Of a stretch of 50,652 nucleotides of DNA, positions 25,052-33,108 are shown piece after piece. Location: positions 1 to 50,652 of the forward strand of contig NZ_JBQHVU010000019.1 in assembly GCF_052064335.1 (NCBI RefSeq), in the 5' to 3' direction. Within the stretch, counting starts at the first letter, position 1, and every line of letters starts with the position of its first letter. Source of the stretch: Weimeria sp002480925 (GTDB taxonomy: Bacteria; Bacillota; Clostridia; Lachnospirales; Lachnospiraceae). A program made the position numbers and the translations under genes. The notes below the pieces were generated by a model. The model ran no database searches. It was not told where the DNA came from and saw only the letters and a list, made by a program, of their open reading frames with translations.

Positions 25052-26379
25052 TCTTCCTCCTCCCCCTCTACTACCTTCACCAGGGTTACTTCGATACTAT
25101 CCTTGCCAAGACCAGGGCTTTCTATCTGGCTTTTATTATCATTACAGCTGTTTTTGCAGTATATGTGCTCATAAGCAGGATAAAGGGAGCAGGGATCGTG
25201 CGGGAGTATATGGGAGGGGTGGTTTCCTGCTATCTGATATTTGTCCTGGCATATCTTTTATCTGCCCTTCTGTCGGAAGATATAGGAGCAGCCATGAGCG
25301 GAGGAGATGGGTGGAATGTCGGAGCTCTGGCATATCTGGCCGGCTTTATCCTATGTCTTGAGATAAGATGGCTGTCTCCTTCACCTGACCGGGTGGCTGG
25401 TCTGATCCTGGTCGGAGGACTTCCATTCTTTATAATAGCAGTTCTGCACGGGGCAGGGCTTGATGTTTTTTCACTCCATAAGGAGCTTCTGGCCGAGGAA
25501 AGGTTCAACTACATCTCCACAGCAGGAAATGTGGATGCCTTTGCCGGCATAGTGAGTCTTTTCGCGCCGTTATATGCCGCTTCCTTCCTAAGGACCCGGA
25601 AAGCAGTTTATCTTGCAGGGCTTTTTGCAGCTGTCAGCGGATTATCATTTGCAGGAGTAGACAGCGGCTTTATAGGATTATTCGGAGGGCTTATTGCCAT
25701 ACTTCTGATGGAAAAAGAACTACTTCTGAGGCAGGTAAATGAGATCATGATGACTATATCTGCTTCGGTCCTTTTTTCAGAGATGATCCAGAAAGTCTCA
25801 TCAGATGCCTTCCCTATTCAGAAGCAGATCTCTTTCATGCTGGACAGATACAGGATAGCCCTTATTGTCTTTATTATTACGGTCCTTGCAGAGCTTCTTA
25901 TAAGAAAACGTTTCAGCGAAAAGAAGTTTCCACGGTCCTGGGCATATATAATGGTCGCTGCTATCCTTGTGACAGCCCTGACCATATTTCTGACAGGGCT
26001 TGCCAGATCAGAAAACCTGGGAAATGGCCGGATACGGATCTGGAAAAGGGCACTTATGGTATTTTCAGAGGGAGGCCCTGTAAGGAAGCTCATAGGCACA
26101 GGAGCTGACAGGTTCGGTGATTTCACATCAGGACTTACGGTAGGAGGCAGGACTGTCGCGAACTGTCATTGCTCACTTCTGCAGCACTTAGTCTGCGGAG
26201 GCCTTGTAACCGGGGCAGCCTATATCTCGCTTGTCACGGCCTGCCTGGTAAGGACGCTCCGGGGCAGAAGGGCATCGGTCTTCTTCTATGGCCTGTGCGG
26301 TTACTTCCTCCAGTCCCAGCTCAACAACCCTCATAACATGCTGCTTGGGTTTGTGAGCTTGTTTCTGGGGATGATATGA
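25042..26379 (+). CDS. O-antigen ligase / Wzy-like polytopic membrane protein (3' part of the split gene)
   Basis: 445 residues from the TTG at 25042, but no RBS precedes that codon and it lies inside the last repeat unit, so it is probably not a native start. About 11-12 membrane helices. Family marks are the AGNVDAFAGIVSLFAPLY segment (as GNPN/D-F-A-G in O-antigen ligases) and the periplasmic-loop pattern GNGRIRIWKRALMVF, LIGTGADRFGDF, ANCHCSLLQHLVCGG, with the conserved Arg and His expected for glycan transfer from a lipid carrier. Likely role: assembly or transfer of a cell-surface polysaccharide, possibly repeat-length switched. Currently out of frame with the upstream start by one heptad. 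Confidence 0.75.
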   Translation: MYLLFLLPLYYLHQGYFDTILAKTRAFYLAFIIITAVFAVYVLISRIKGAGIVREYMGGVVSCYLIFVLAYLLSALLSEDIGAAMSGGDGWNVGALAYLAGFILCLEIRWLSPSPDRVAGLILVGGLPFFIIAVLHGAGLDVFSLHKELLAEERFNYISTAGNVDAFAGIVSLFAPLYAASFLRTRKAVYLAGLFAAVSGLSFAGVDSGFIGLFGGLIAILLMEKELLLRQVNEIMMTISASVLFSEMIQKVSSDAFPIQKQISFMLDRYRIALIVFIITVLAELLIRKRFSEKKFPRSWAYIMVAAILVTALTIFLTGLARSENLGNGRIRIWKRALMVFSEGGPVRKLIGTGADRFGDFTSGLTVGGRTVANCHCSLLQHLVCGGLVTGAAYISLVTACLVRTLRGRRASVFFYGLCGYFLQSQLNNPHNMLLGFVSLFLGMI

Positions 26380-26476
26380 TGATATCTAATAAAAATACTT
26401 GTTCTTTAGATATGTATCTGTCAATGAAAGGACTTTATCCACATGGAAAAATGATTCCATATTTTTATAAATCATA

Positions 26477-26505
26477 TTGTCAAAAAGCTATATTTTTGCT
26501 ATAAT
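26477..26505 (+). promoter_or_regulatory. Promoter of the small HTH gene of the restriction island
   Basis: TTGTCA (26477-26482), a 17-bp spacer and TATAAT (26500-26505). It excludes the TTG at 26477 and the ATG at 26507 as start codons for the HTH gene, because both would lie in or before the transcription start. Confidence 0.75.
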
Positions 26506-26533
26506 AATGCCTAAAAAAGGACGATATAACGCT

Positions 26534-26785
26534 ATGAATCTATCAGATGAGATTATACTTATAAGAAAAAAAGGACTCTATACTCAAATGGAGTTTGCTG
26601 AACGCATTGGAGTATCGTTTTCAACAGTAAACCGTTGGGAAACGGGAAAAATGATCCCTAATGTATCAACCATGAAAAGGCTTAAGTCATACTGTAATGC
26701 ATTACATATTGATTTTGACAATGTTGAAAAAGCATGGTTAGAAAAACATTCTGATCATGACATAAGAAATGGGAATAATATATAG
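26534..26785 (+). CDS. Small XRE-family helix-turn-helix protein
   Basis: 83 residues from ATG 26534 (RBS AAAAAAGGA). A single HTH_3 domain spans residues about 5-60: LIRKKGLYTQMEFAERIGVS, then FSTVNRWETGKMIPNVSTMKR. It stands 108 bp before the methyltransferase gene in the same direction. Size and position resemble restriction-modification controller proteins, so it may time methyltransferase expression; this is inference. AT-rich codon use (AAA, ATA, TTA) sets it apart from the flanking genes. Confidence 0.85.
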   Translation: MNLSDEIILIRKKGLYTQMEFAERIGVSFSTVNRWETGKMIPNVSTMKRLKSYCNALHIDFDNVEKAWLEKHSDHDIRNGNNI

Positions 26786-26893
26786 AGTGATATGCTAATA
26801 ACAGAGTTATAAACGGCACAACAGATTTGGATAGTCTTATAAAAGTTCCTGAACTATAAAATGTTAATGCTTAAACTATAGGAAGGTGACTAT

Positions 26894-28252
26894 ATGCCAT
26901 ACGCAGTAGATTTATTTTGTGGAGCTGGAGGATGCTCAGAAGGTTTAATTCAGGCGGGGTTTCATATCCTGTTTAGTTCTGATATCAGTGACATGGTTGA
27001 GGTGACGTATAAATATCGTCATAAACAGTTAGGTCTTATTCAGGGACGGAATACCTGGTTTGAAAGAGCTGATATTAGAGACCTACATGGTGATTTCATT
27101 AATAAGAAGATTAGTGAACTTGAAATGTTTCACGATAAAGAAGTACCTCAAATCGATTTAATGATTGGTGGACCAAGTTGTCAGGGATTTTCAAGAGCTG
27201 GGAAACGAGATAAAGAAGACCCGAGAAATCTGCTGTTTGGAGAATATGTCAGAGTGATTAATGAAGTAAAACCTAAATACATTGTATTGGAAAATGTAGA
27301 AGGTTTTATGGATATGCAGTTTTTTGGGTATAAGGGATTAGATTTGTACGATGAAAATGGTAATCTTATTGAGGAGGGATCACTGTATCCGGATGGCTCT
27401 GTTACACCTACAATTTTAAGGTCTGAATTGAATAGGATAGGCTATGATACTTTGGAACCTAGAGTTCTTAATGCTGCAGATTATGGCGTTCCGCAAAGAA
27501 GGAATCGCGTGATTTTTATAGGATTTCGAAGAGAGCTTCCTGCACCATCGTATCCGAAACCTACGGTTGAACCTAAAAATAGGCTTACTTTAAAGGATGC
27601 AATAAGCGATCTAGTATATGATACGAGAATAAAAAGCAAAGTAAGTCATACACTATCTGATTACCAAAAGGAAAGTAGAGCAGGAAGAACACCGTCATTA
27701 ATTACAGGGAAACCTATTCCTTGTGACAGAATGGATCTTCAGAACCTTGAATTACCAAACTCCACAGACATTGTTTTGGAGAGATTTGATTTATTCAACG
27801 AGGGTGAGACAGGGACAATGCTTAGAAAACGTATCAAAGAGCAAGGGATCGATATCAGAGGAAAGGATGCTTTGATAAAGCTTTGTTGCGATAAGCTAAG
27901 AATGCAGTCTGATGATGTCATAGATCTATTTATGCATGCGAATGCGCCGGATGATGCTATAGATGTTTTATTAACTAAAAAAAACATTAGACAAAGATTG
28001 GATTCCAATGAGCCTTCGCCAACTGTAGTTACGCTTCCTGACGACTATATAAATCCTTGGGAAGATAGAACATTAAGCGTTAGAGAAATGGCAAGATGTC
28101 AATCATTTGATGATTCTTTTGAGTTTTTGGGAAAGAGAACAACTGGTGGATTAAAACGTAGGACAGAGGTTCCACAATGCACTCAGGTTGGAAACGCGGT
28201 ACCACCACTCTTAGCAAAAGCAGTTGCATTAGAAATTATTAAAGTGCTGTAA
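26894..28252 (+). CDS. DNA (cytosine-5-)-methyltransferase
   Basis: 452 residues, with the C5 methylase motifs in order: motif I DLFCGAGGCSEGL (SAM binding), motif IV GGPSCQGFSRAG with catalytic Cys96 (PSCQ instead of the more common PPCQ), motif VI LENVEGF, motif VIII QRRNRVIFIGF, and motif X QVGNAVPPLLAKAVA. The variable target-recognition region lies between about residues 230 and 390. It should protect host DNA against the convergent nuclease. RBS AGGAAGG lies before ATG 26894. The target sequence cannot be read from the protein. AT-rich, like the rest of the island. Confidence 0.96.
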   Translation: MPYAVDLFCGAGGCSEGLIQAGFHILFSSDISDMVEVTYKYRHKQLGLIQGRNTWFERADIRDLHGDFINKKISELEMFHDKEVPQIDLMIGGPSCQGFSRAGKRDKEDPRNLLFGEYVRVINEVKPKYIVLENVEGFMDMQFFGYKGLDLYDENGNLIEEGSLYPDGSVTPTILRSELNRIGYDTLEPRVLNAADYGVPQRRNRVIFIGFRRELPAPSYPKPTVEPKNRLTLKDAISDLVYDTRIKSKVSHTLSDYQKESRAGRTPSLITGKPIPCDRMDLQNLELPNSTDIVLERFDLFNEGETGTMLRKRIKEQGIDIRGKDALIKLCCDKLRMQSDDVIDLFMHANAPDDAIDVLLTKKNIRQRLDSNEPSPTVVTLPDDYINPWEDRTLSVREMARCQSFDDSFEFLGKRTTGGLKRRTEVPQCTQVGNAVPPLLAKAVALEIIKVL

Positions 28253-28255
28253 ATC

Positions 28256-28288
28256 AAGGGTAATCCATGTGATGTGGATTACCCTTTT
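28256..28288 (+). terminator. Terminator between methyltransferase and nuclease
   Basis: AAGGGTAATCCA, loop TGTGATG, TGGATTACCCTT, followed by TT. A perfect 12-bp stem just after the methylase stop, between convergent genes. Confidence 0.85.
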
Positions 28289-28306
28289 GAATTTTATAAG
28301 AAATAC

Positions 28307-29557
28307 TTATAGCTTTACTCGCTCGATTTCACCAAATAAGTAGGTCCTTGCAGTTGGCTTGATTCGCCATGCGTTCCCATGGTTCTTTCCGGAATATGGA
28401 CCTGTTTTTGTGGTGTATCCACGCCAATCATAAGTAATTATACCCTCTTTAATTAGAGAGAGGAATGTTGTGAACTGTGGTTCTCTGGAAAATTCGATTT
28501 CGTCGTATTTGAATTGACCCATTCCATTAATCTCTCTGCTTTCAGCTTTTACCCATAATGTTGATGGATGCTTTAAATATAATTGCTGTCTTAAGTCATT
28601 AAAAGACCAGTATGCAGCCACCTCACGGTTACCAGTCTTTGGATCTGTCCAGATGATATTTACGCGTTTAGCTTCATCATTAACATTAAGATAAAAACCC
28701 TGATTATTATGAGGTGCTTCTATTGAACCAATAGTGATATACAAGCTATTATACCCAGAATGAGCATCTGAATCATAGCCATATAATCTAGTAAATGCGG
28801 AGACCCTATATCTATCTTTAGGTTCATAATCTGCAACTCTCGTTCCTTCGAATCGTGGCCTTAAAGTAAAAAGGGTGTCTAAGGTTCCGCTGCTACCTTT
28901 TGATTTTATCTCTATTAAGCCCTGACAATCAGCATCGGTACGGTTATTAGTAGTGATACCAAGTAGAAATTCCAAAGTATCTCCAACGTCCTTCGGATCA
29001 ATATGACCGGGACCTTTTGAATTATCAATAAAACCGCTATTAACAATTTTCTGAAGGCGAGGCCGGATTTTATAGAACAGATTAGTAATTGCATCTACTC
29101 CAATAGCATTTAATAGATCGTTCTCCGAAGGAATATTGTGCGTGAGATTGATTAAGTAGATTAATGGGTAGCCTGTTGACTGTCTATAGACAGAAATATA
29201 AAGGAGATCACCTTCATTAATTTCGCCTTTTTCCATTCTTTGTTTTATTGTTTCAATTGAAAAACGCCTATCACTTCGATCATTGGCAACTTTATAAAAC
29301 TTGAGTTTAACCGATTCTGTTTTGCCATCCTGAATGAAGAGTGCATCATAGGAAATGCCATGACTGCCACCATTCTCTAACTGATCATAATCAACAAGCT
29401 CCCAGTCGAACAGCAGATCTCTTAGAATTCCATTAGCATCCAGATTATTCTTATCAATCATAGTATGTGTCAAGCGAATTAATGCATAGTCTTCGTTTCT
29501 AAAACGACGTATCATATTGATTACATTTGCTTCATCTGAATATGGTGTAAAAATCAT
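28307..29557 (-). CDS. Type II restriction endonuclease, MvaI/BcnI-like
   Basis: 416 residues. The middle carries VGDTLEFLLGI (191-201), then D210 and the pair E216-I-K218 in QGLIEIKSKG, the VGDTLE...D...E-x-K arrangement known from the MvaI/BcnI family of PD-(D/E)XK nucleases. Those enzymes act as monomers on CCNGG-type sites; whether this one does is not shown. It is translationally coupled to the HTH gene upstream (ATGA overlap at 29554-29557) and converges on the C5 methyltransferase, so it is the restriction half of the pair. Confidence 0.88.
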   Translation of the reverse strand: MIFTPYSDEANVINMIRRFRNEDYALIRLTHTMIDKNNLDANGILRDLLFDWELVDYDQLENGGSHGISYDALFIQDGKTESVKLKFYKVANDRSDRRFSIETIKQRMEKGEINEGDLLYISVYRQSTGYPLIYLINLTHNIPSENDLLNAIGVDAITNLFYKIRPRLQKIVNSGFIDNSKGPGHIDPKDVGDTLEFLLGITTNNRTDADCQGLIEIKSKGSSGTLDTLFTLRPRFEGTRVADYEPKDRYRVSAFTRLYGYDSDAHSGYNSLYITIGSIEAPHNNQGFYLNVNDEAKRVNIIWTDPKTGNREVAAYWSFNDLRQQLYLKHPSTLWVKAESREINGMGQFKYDEIEFSREPQFTTFLSLIKEGIITYDWRGYTTKTGPYSGKNHGNAWRIKPTARTYLFGEIERVKL

Positions 29558-30069
29558 ATTACTTCGTCCTTTCTTGTTGTGCGTGAAAATAAACTGTACA
29601 TATCAGTGTCAACCATATATGACATGGCATATAGCGTCTTAATCGTTGGGTTAAATGCTTTACGGTTAATGATTCTACTGATTGTTTCAGTTCGGATATC
29701 AGTTGCTGCGTATAATTCTATCTGTTTAATCTGTCTGCTTCTCACTTCCCTTTTGAAGTTTTCGATAAAAACTAGTAGATAGTCATCGTCTTTGAAGACG
29801 TTGGAACGATTGCTCTTATCATATGCTGAGTTATTGATATAGTTTCTTGAAAATAGATCAGGAAAAGATACATCCAATTTCTTTGCGAGGTTTAGAGCGG
29901 TGATATATTCGATGTTTTGCTCACCATACTCTAATGCTGAAAGGCAACCACGGTCATATTTTATAGATGCTGCTAAATCTGAAATGGTATATCCTAGCCT
30001 TTCACGTGATTTTCTAATATTAGTGCCAAAAACCAATAGAATTTCAGTCGGGATAAACTCAGTATCCAT
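29554..30069 (-). CDS. XRE-family regulator with two HTH domains
   Basis: 171 residues. The N-terminal HTH (about residues 14-72, IRKSRERLGYTISDLAASIK, LSALEYGEQNIEYITALNLAKK) is clear. A second HTH-like unit appears at about 105-165 (FKREVRSRQIKQIELYAATD, IRTETISRIINRKAFNPTIK). Cotranscribed with and overlapping the nuclease gene, it sits where C (controller) proteins sit in restriction systems, delaying the nuclease until methylation is in place; this role is inferred. RBS AAAGGAGG precedes its ATG at 30069. Confidence 0.87.
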   Translation of the reverse strand: MDTEFIPTEILLVFGTNIRKSRERLGYTISDLAASIKYDRGCLSALEYGEQNIEYITALNLAKKLDVSFPDLFSRNYINNSAYDKSNRSNVFKDDDYLLVFIENFKREVRSRQIKQIELYAATDIRTETISRIINRKAFNPTIKTLYAMSYMVDTDMYSLFSRTTRKDEVI

Positions 30070-30089
30070 GTTTCCTCCTTTATATTTAC

Positions 30090-30126
30090 ATTATACTCTT
30101 ATCTCCCCAACAATATATGATATATA
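30090..30126 (-). promoter_or_regulatory. Putative promoter and operator of the HTH-nuclease operon
   Basis: On the minus strand TATAAT (30090-30095) lies 21 bp upstream of the HTH start. An AT palindrome TATATGATATATA around 30114-30126 covers the place of the -35 region, and no normal -35 box is seen; it could be a controller-protein box. Weak evidence. Confidence 0.35.
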
Positions 30127-30218
30127 ACCATCAATTTAACGGGTAATAGATAAAGGCGGAATATTACTGATCTTTGCCTTATATTTCAATCGACAAACGT
30201 AATTTAGAGTCTTTGTAA

Positions 30219-30305
30219 GTGGTATCGGCTGAGCTTCCATCACTTAACTGGCTTCCTGCAGACAGGCAGCTTATTGAGAAGCTTGTGGCAGAGGGAATAA
30301 AATGA
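30219..30305 (+). pseudogene. Orphan 3' gene fragment at the right edge of the restriction island
   Basis: A frame closed upstream by TAA 30216-30218 and ending at TGA 30303-30305 encodes 28 residues ending in ADRQLIEKLVAEGIK. Base composition returns here to that of the host genes, and the segment has no start codon or RBS. It looks like the tail of a host gene whose front was replaced when the AT-rich island arrived. The rest of 30070-30306 shows no gene. The parent family is not recognised. Confidence 0.4.
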
Positions 30306-30306
30306 T

Positions 30307-30335
30307 TTGACGCTGCAGATTTTTTGTTCTATAAT
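30307..30335 (+). promoter_or_regulatory. Promoter of the amino acid ABC operon
   Basis: TTGACG (30307-30312), a 17-bp spacer, TATAAT (30330-30335). The leader to ATG 30397 is about 55 nt. Confidence 0.85.
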
Positions 30336-30396
30336 CTTCCAATGAATAATTATGCAGTTATGCCGTTTGGGATGCGGCATATGGAAAGGATTTTTT

Positions 30397-31200
30397 ATGA
30401 AGAAGATTATGGCATTAGTTCTTGCAGCAACAATGGCTCTGTCAATGGCAGCATGTGGATCGAAGGGAGGAAAGTCTGCCAAGTCGGATGATGCTGTGGC
30501 AGCGATAAAGAAGGCTGGAAAGATCACGATGGTCACAAACGCAGAGTTCCGTCCGTTCGAGTACAAGGACGGCAACAAGGTCATAGGAATAGATGCTGAT
30601 CTGGCCCAGGCAGTAGCAGATGACCTTGGAGTGAAGCTTGAGATAACGGATATAGCATTTGATTCCTGCATACCGGCGCTTAAGGCAGGCAAGGCTGATT
30701 TCTGCATGGCAGGAATGTCAGTCACAGAGGACAGAAAGAAGAACGCTGATTTTACGAATACATATTTCAATGCCTCACAGGTTATACTGGTAAAGAAGGG
30801 CAATACAGATATCTCTAAGCCGAAGGATCTTGACGGCAAGGTGGTAGGAGTGCAGCAGGGTACTACAGGTGATACCTATTGCACCAACGAGGATGGAAAG
30901 AATGACATTTCTGTCAAGGAGGTCAAGAGATATCAGAAGTTTGTGGATGCGGTTTCTGATCTGATCGCAGGAAGGATAGATGCGGTTGTACTCGATGATT
31001 ATCCGGCTAAACAGTTTCTCAAGGATAACGAGGGAAAGATCGAAAAGGTCTCAGACAACCTGACTACTGAGGAGTATGCAGCAGCAGTACCAAAGGGATC
31101 GAATCTGGCTGGTGAGATCAATAAGGTAATAAAGAAATTAAGCGACAGCGGCGAGATGAATCAGATCATTGACAAATATACATCTGATTCGGCTCAGTAA
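30397..31200 (+). CDS. Polar amino acid ABC transporter substrate-binding lipoprotein
   Basis: 267 residues from ATG 30397 with GGAAAGGA upstream; the longer frame from 30352 has no RBS. Lipobox LSMAAC with Cys20. The family 3 binding-protein pattern is clear: ITMVTNAEFRPFEYKDGNKV, IGIDADLAQAVADDLG, DFCMAGMSVTEDRKK, and VVGVQQGTTGDTY. It captures an amino acid (arginine, glutamine or cystine type; not decidable) outside the membrane and passes it to the permease next door. Confidence 0.93.
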   Translation: MKKIMALVLAATMALSMAACGSKGGKSAKSDDAVAAIKKAGKITMVTNAEFRPFEYKDGNKVIGIDADLAQAVADDLGVKLEITDIAFDSCIPALKAGKADFCMAGMSVTEDRKKNADFTNTYFNASQVILVKKGNTDISKPKDLDGKVVGVQQGTTGDTYCTNEDGKNDISVKEVKRYQKFVDAVSDLIAGRIDAVVLDDYPAKQFLKDNEGKIEKVSDNLTTEEYAAAVPKGSNLAGEINKVIKKLSDSGEMNQIIDKYTSDSAQ

Positions 31201-31209
31201 GGAGAATTC

Positions 31210-31911
31210 ATGGGATATAATCTCTTAGAGCATCTCTATGAGGATTTCATAGAGAAGGACCGGTATATGTATATAGTATCCGGTCTCGGGAATACTCTTC
31301 TGATCACTGTTTTCGCACTGATAATAGGAGTGGCGCTTGGCATCATAACCTCAATGATAAAGGTTACCTACAATCAGGGCAGCAGGGGGCCTCTGATGAA
31401 GGTCCTGAATCTGATCGTCGGCATTTACCTGACGGTCATCCGAGGGACCCCTACTGTGGTACAGCTTCTCATTTCCTATTTCATTATCCTTCAGAATGTG
31501 GATAATGGGATAATAATTGCGATAATTGCCTTTGGAATAAATTCAGGAGCTTATGTATCAGAGGTCTTCAGAAGCGGTATCCAGTCGGTTGATAAAGGAC
31601 AGACAGAGGCCGGGAGATCACTCGGACTTTCATGGTCACAGACCATGAGAAGGATAGTGCTTCCTCAGGCTGTAAGAAACGTCGCCCCTGCTATCTTCAA
31701 CGAGTTTATTACGCTTCTGAAGGAGACCTCGGTCGCAGGATACGTAGGGATCCAGGATCTGACCAAGGCAGGAGATATAATCCGTTCTGTGACTTTTGAT
31801 CCGTATCCACCGCTGCTTCTGGTAGCGCTTATCTATCTGGTGCTTGTTATAGCGATGACACAGGTTCTCCACGTGCTTGAACGACGCGTGGCCAGAAGGG
31901 AGGCCAGATAA
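31210..31911 (+). CDS. Amino acid ABC transporter permease (HisM/GlnP type)
   Basis: 233 residues, about five membrane helices, with the polar amino acid permease pattern GLGNTLLITVFALIIGVALG, VIRGTPTVVQLLI and the EAA-like loop EAGRSLGLSWSQTMRRIVLP. A single permease gene suggests a homodimer. It overlaps the ATPase gene start by 1 nt (TAATGA). Confidence 0.93.
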   Translation: MGYNLLEHLYEDFIEKDRYMYIVSGLGNTLLITVFALIIGVALGIITSMIKVTYNQGSRGPLMKVLNLIVGIYLTVIRGTPTVVQLLISYFIILQNVDNGIIIAIIAFGINSGAYVSEVFRSGIQSVDKGQTEAGRSLGLSWSQTMRRIVLPQAVRNVAPAIFNEFITLLKETSVAGYVGIQDLTKAGDIIRSVTFDPYPPLLLVALIYLVLVIAMTQVLHVLERRVARREAR

Positions 31912-32645
31912 TGATAAGGGTAAGTGGACTGAAAAAGACATTTAATACAGTAAAGGGTCCCTTAGAGGTGCTGAAGGGCATAGATGCTGAGGTAAAGGAC
32001 AAGGAAAAGGTCGCTATAATAGGTCCGTCAGGATCTGGTAAAAGTACCTTCCTTAGGTGTCTGAACCTGCTTGAGACCCCGACCGAGGGAGAGATCATCT
32101 TTGACGGAGTAGATATCACCTCTAAAGGAACTGATATAGATGCAGTTCGTTCTCAGATGGGCATGGTCTTCCAGCATTTCAATCTTTTTCCCCATCTGTC
32201 AGTCAGGGAAAATATAACCTTAGCTCCGGTGCTTCTTAAGAAGATGACCCAGCAGGAGGCCGATGAAAAGGCTCTGTCACTGCTTAAAAGGGTAGGGCTC
32301 GAGTCAAAGATCGATGCATATCCAAGACAGCTTTCGGGGGGCCAGCAGCAGAGGATAGCCATTGTTCGCTCTCTTGCCATGAACCCGAAGATGATGCTTT
32401 TCGATGAGCCGACATCCGCTCTTGATCCTGAGATGATAGGCGAGGTCCTTGACGTTATGAAGGAGGTAGCGTCAGAAGGGATGACTATGGCTGTCGTGAC
32501 TCATGAGATGTCATTCGCCAGAGAGGTGGCCGACAGGGTCTTCTTTGTGGCAGATGGAAGGATACTTGAGCAGGGAAGTCCGGAGAAGGTTTTCGATCAC
32601 CCTGAAAATGACAGGCTGAAGGAATTCCTTTCAAAGATACTCTAG
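31911..32645 (+). CDS. Amino acid ABC transporter ATP-binding protein
   Basis: 244 residues. Walker A GPSGSGKST, Q-loop GMVFQHFNLFPHLSV, signature LSGGQQQRIAIVRSL, Walker B MMLFDEPTSALDPE, and switch His in VVTHEMSFA. It powers the importer encoded just upstream; this is the GlnQ/HisP type ATPase. Confidence 0.96.
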   Translation: MIRVSGLKKTFNTVKGPLEVLKGIDAEVKDKEKVAIIGPSGSGKSTFLRCLNLLETPTEGEIIFDGVDITSKGTDIDAVRSQMGMVFQHFNLFPHLSVRENITLAPVLLKKMTQQEADEKALSLLKRVGLESKIDAYPRQLSGGQQQRIAIVRSLAMNPKMMLFDEPTSALDPEMIGEVLDVMKEVASEGMTMAVVTHEMSFAREVADRVFFVADGRILEQGSPEKVFDHPENDRLKEFLSKIL

Positions 32646-32656
32646 GTGCTTTCAAA

Positions 32657-32866
32657 ATGGAATATATAGTGAAGAGGATCCTCGAGCCGCCCTACGGCTG
32701 CGAGGAAAGGCCTGATGATTATGTAGCCATGGATAAGGTCATAATAGCAGATAGTGAGGGGCAGGAGACCACGATCGATGTGGCTGATGATGAGCTCTAT
32801 CAGAAGGATATCAATGAAGGGGATCAGATAGATATTGACCAGAATGGTATCATAGCCAGACTATGA
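32657..32866 (+). CDS. Small acidic protein of unknown function (69 residues)
   Basis: MEYIVKRILEPPYGCEERPD begins a compact acidic protein, probably beta-rich, ending in EGDQIDIDQNGIIARL. It weakly resembles the small DUF3006-type proteins in its last third, but I cannot assign it. It begins 11 nt after the ATPase stop and comes before the shared terminator, so it is the last gene of the amino acid transport operon. The RBS is weak (GGTGCT). Confidence 0.65.
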   Translation: MEYIVKRILEPPYGCEERPDDYVAMDKVIIADSEGQETTIDVADDELYQKDINEGDQIDIDQNGIIARL

Positions 32867-32872
32867 CAGAGA

Positions 32873-32907
32873 ACCGCTTCTCTTTGTGGAGAGGCGGTAT
32901 TTTTTTG
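32873..32907 (+). terminator. Terminator of the amino acid ABC operon
   Basis: ACCGCTTCTC, loop TTTGTG, GAGAGGCGGT, AT, seven T. A 10-bp stem with one G-T pair. Confidence 0.92.
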
Positions 32908-32958
32908 ACCAGTAAAGTTGCACAAAAATTGCTCTCTAATTTTGTCAGTTTCTTCCAA

Positions 32959-32988
32959 TTTACAAACAAGTGTTAGGCATAGAATAAT
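32959..32988 (+). promoter_or_regulatory. Putative promoter of the sucrose PTS operon
   Basis: TTTACA (32959-32964) with AATAAT at 32983-32988 (18-bp spacer) or TAGAAT at 32980-32985 (15 bp). The start would lie near 32995, with operator O1 just downstream. Confidence 0.5.
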
Positions 32989-33002
32989 TTATTCGACAGA
33001 TA

Positions 33003-33016
33003 TGAGAACGTTCTCA
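33003..33016. promoter_or_regulatory. ScrR operator O1 (perfect palindrome)
   Basis: TGAGAACGTTCTCA, a 14-bp perfect palindrome with the central CG typical of LacI-family sites. It lies about 10-20 bp after the predicted start of the PTS transcript, so a bound repressor would block it. Confidence 0.8.
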
Positions 33017-33067
33017 CAAATATTCAAAGGCAATGAGCTCAGCCTTTGTATATTTTTTTGAATAATA

Positions 33068-33081
33068 TGAGAACGATTTCA
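33068..33081. promoter_or_regulatory. ScrR operator O2
   Basis: TGAGAACGATTTCA is identical over 14 bp to the site in the scrR promoter (38576-38589), and shares its left half with O1. The O1-O2 centre distance is 65 bp, about six helical turns, which would suit looping. Confidence 0.8.
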
Positions 33082-33108
33082 TAAACCCGTTTTTATGGAG
33101 GAAAAACA

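Noticed and set aside
26477..26533. Longer start (TTG 26477 or ATG 26507) for the small HTH gene
   Set aside because: The TTG coincides with the -35 box and the ATG lies before the expected transcription start; ATG 26534 has an RBS.
26380..30306. Prophage or integrative element carrying the restriction system
   Set aside because: No integrase, transposase, tRNA att site or flanking direct repeats were found in the window.
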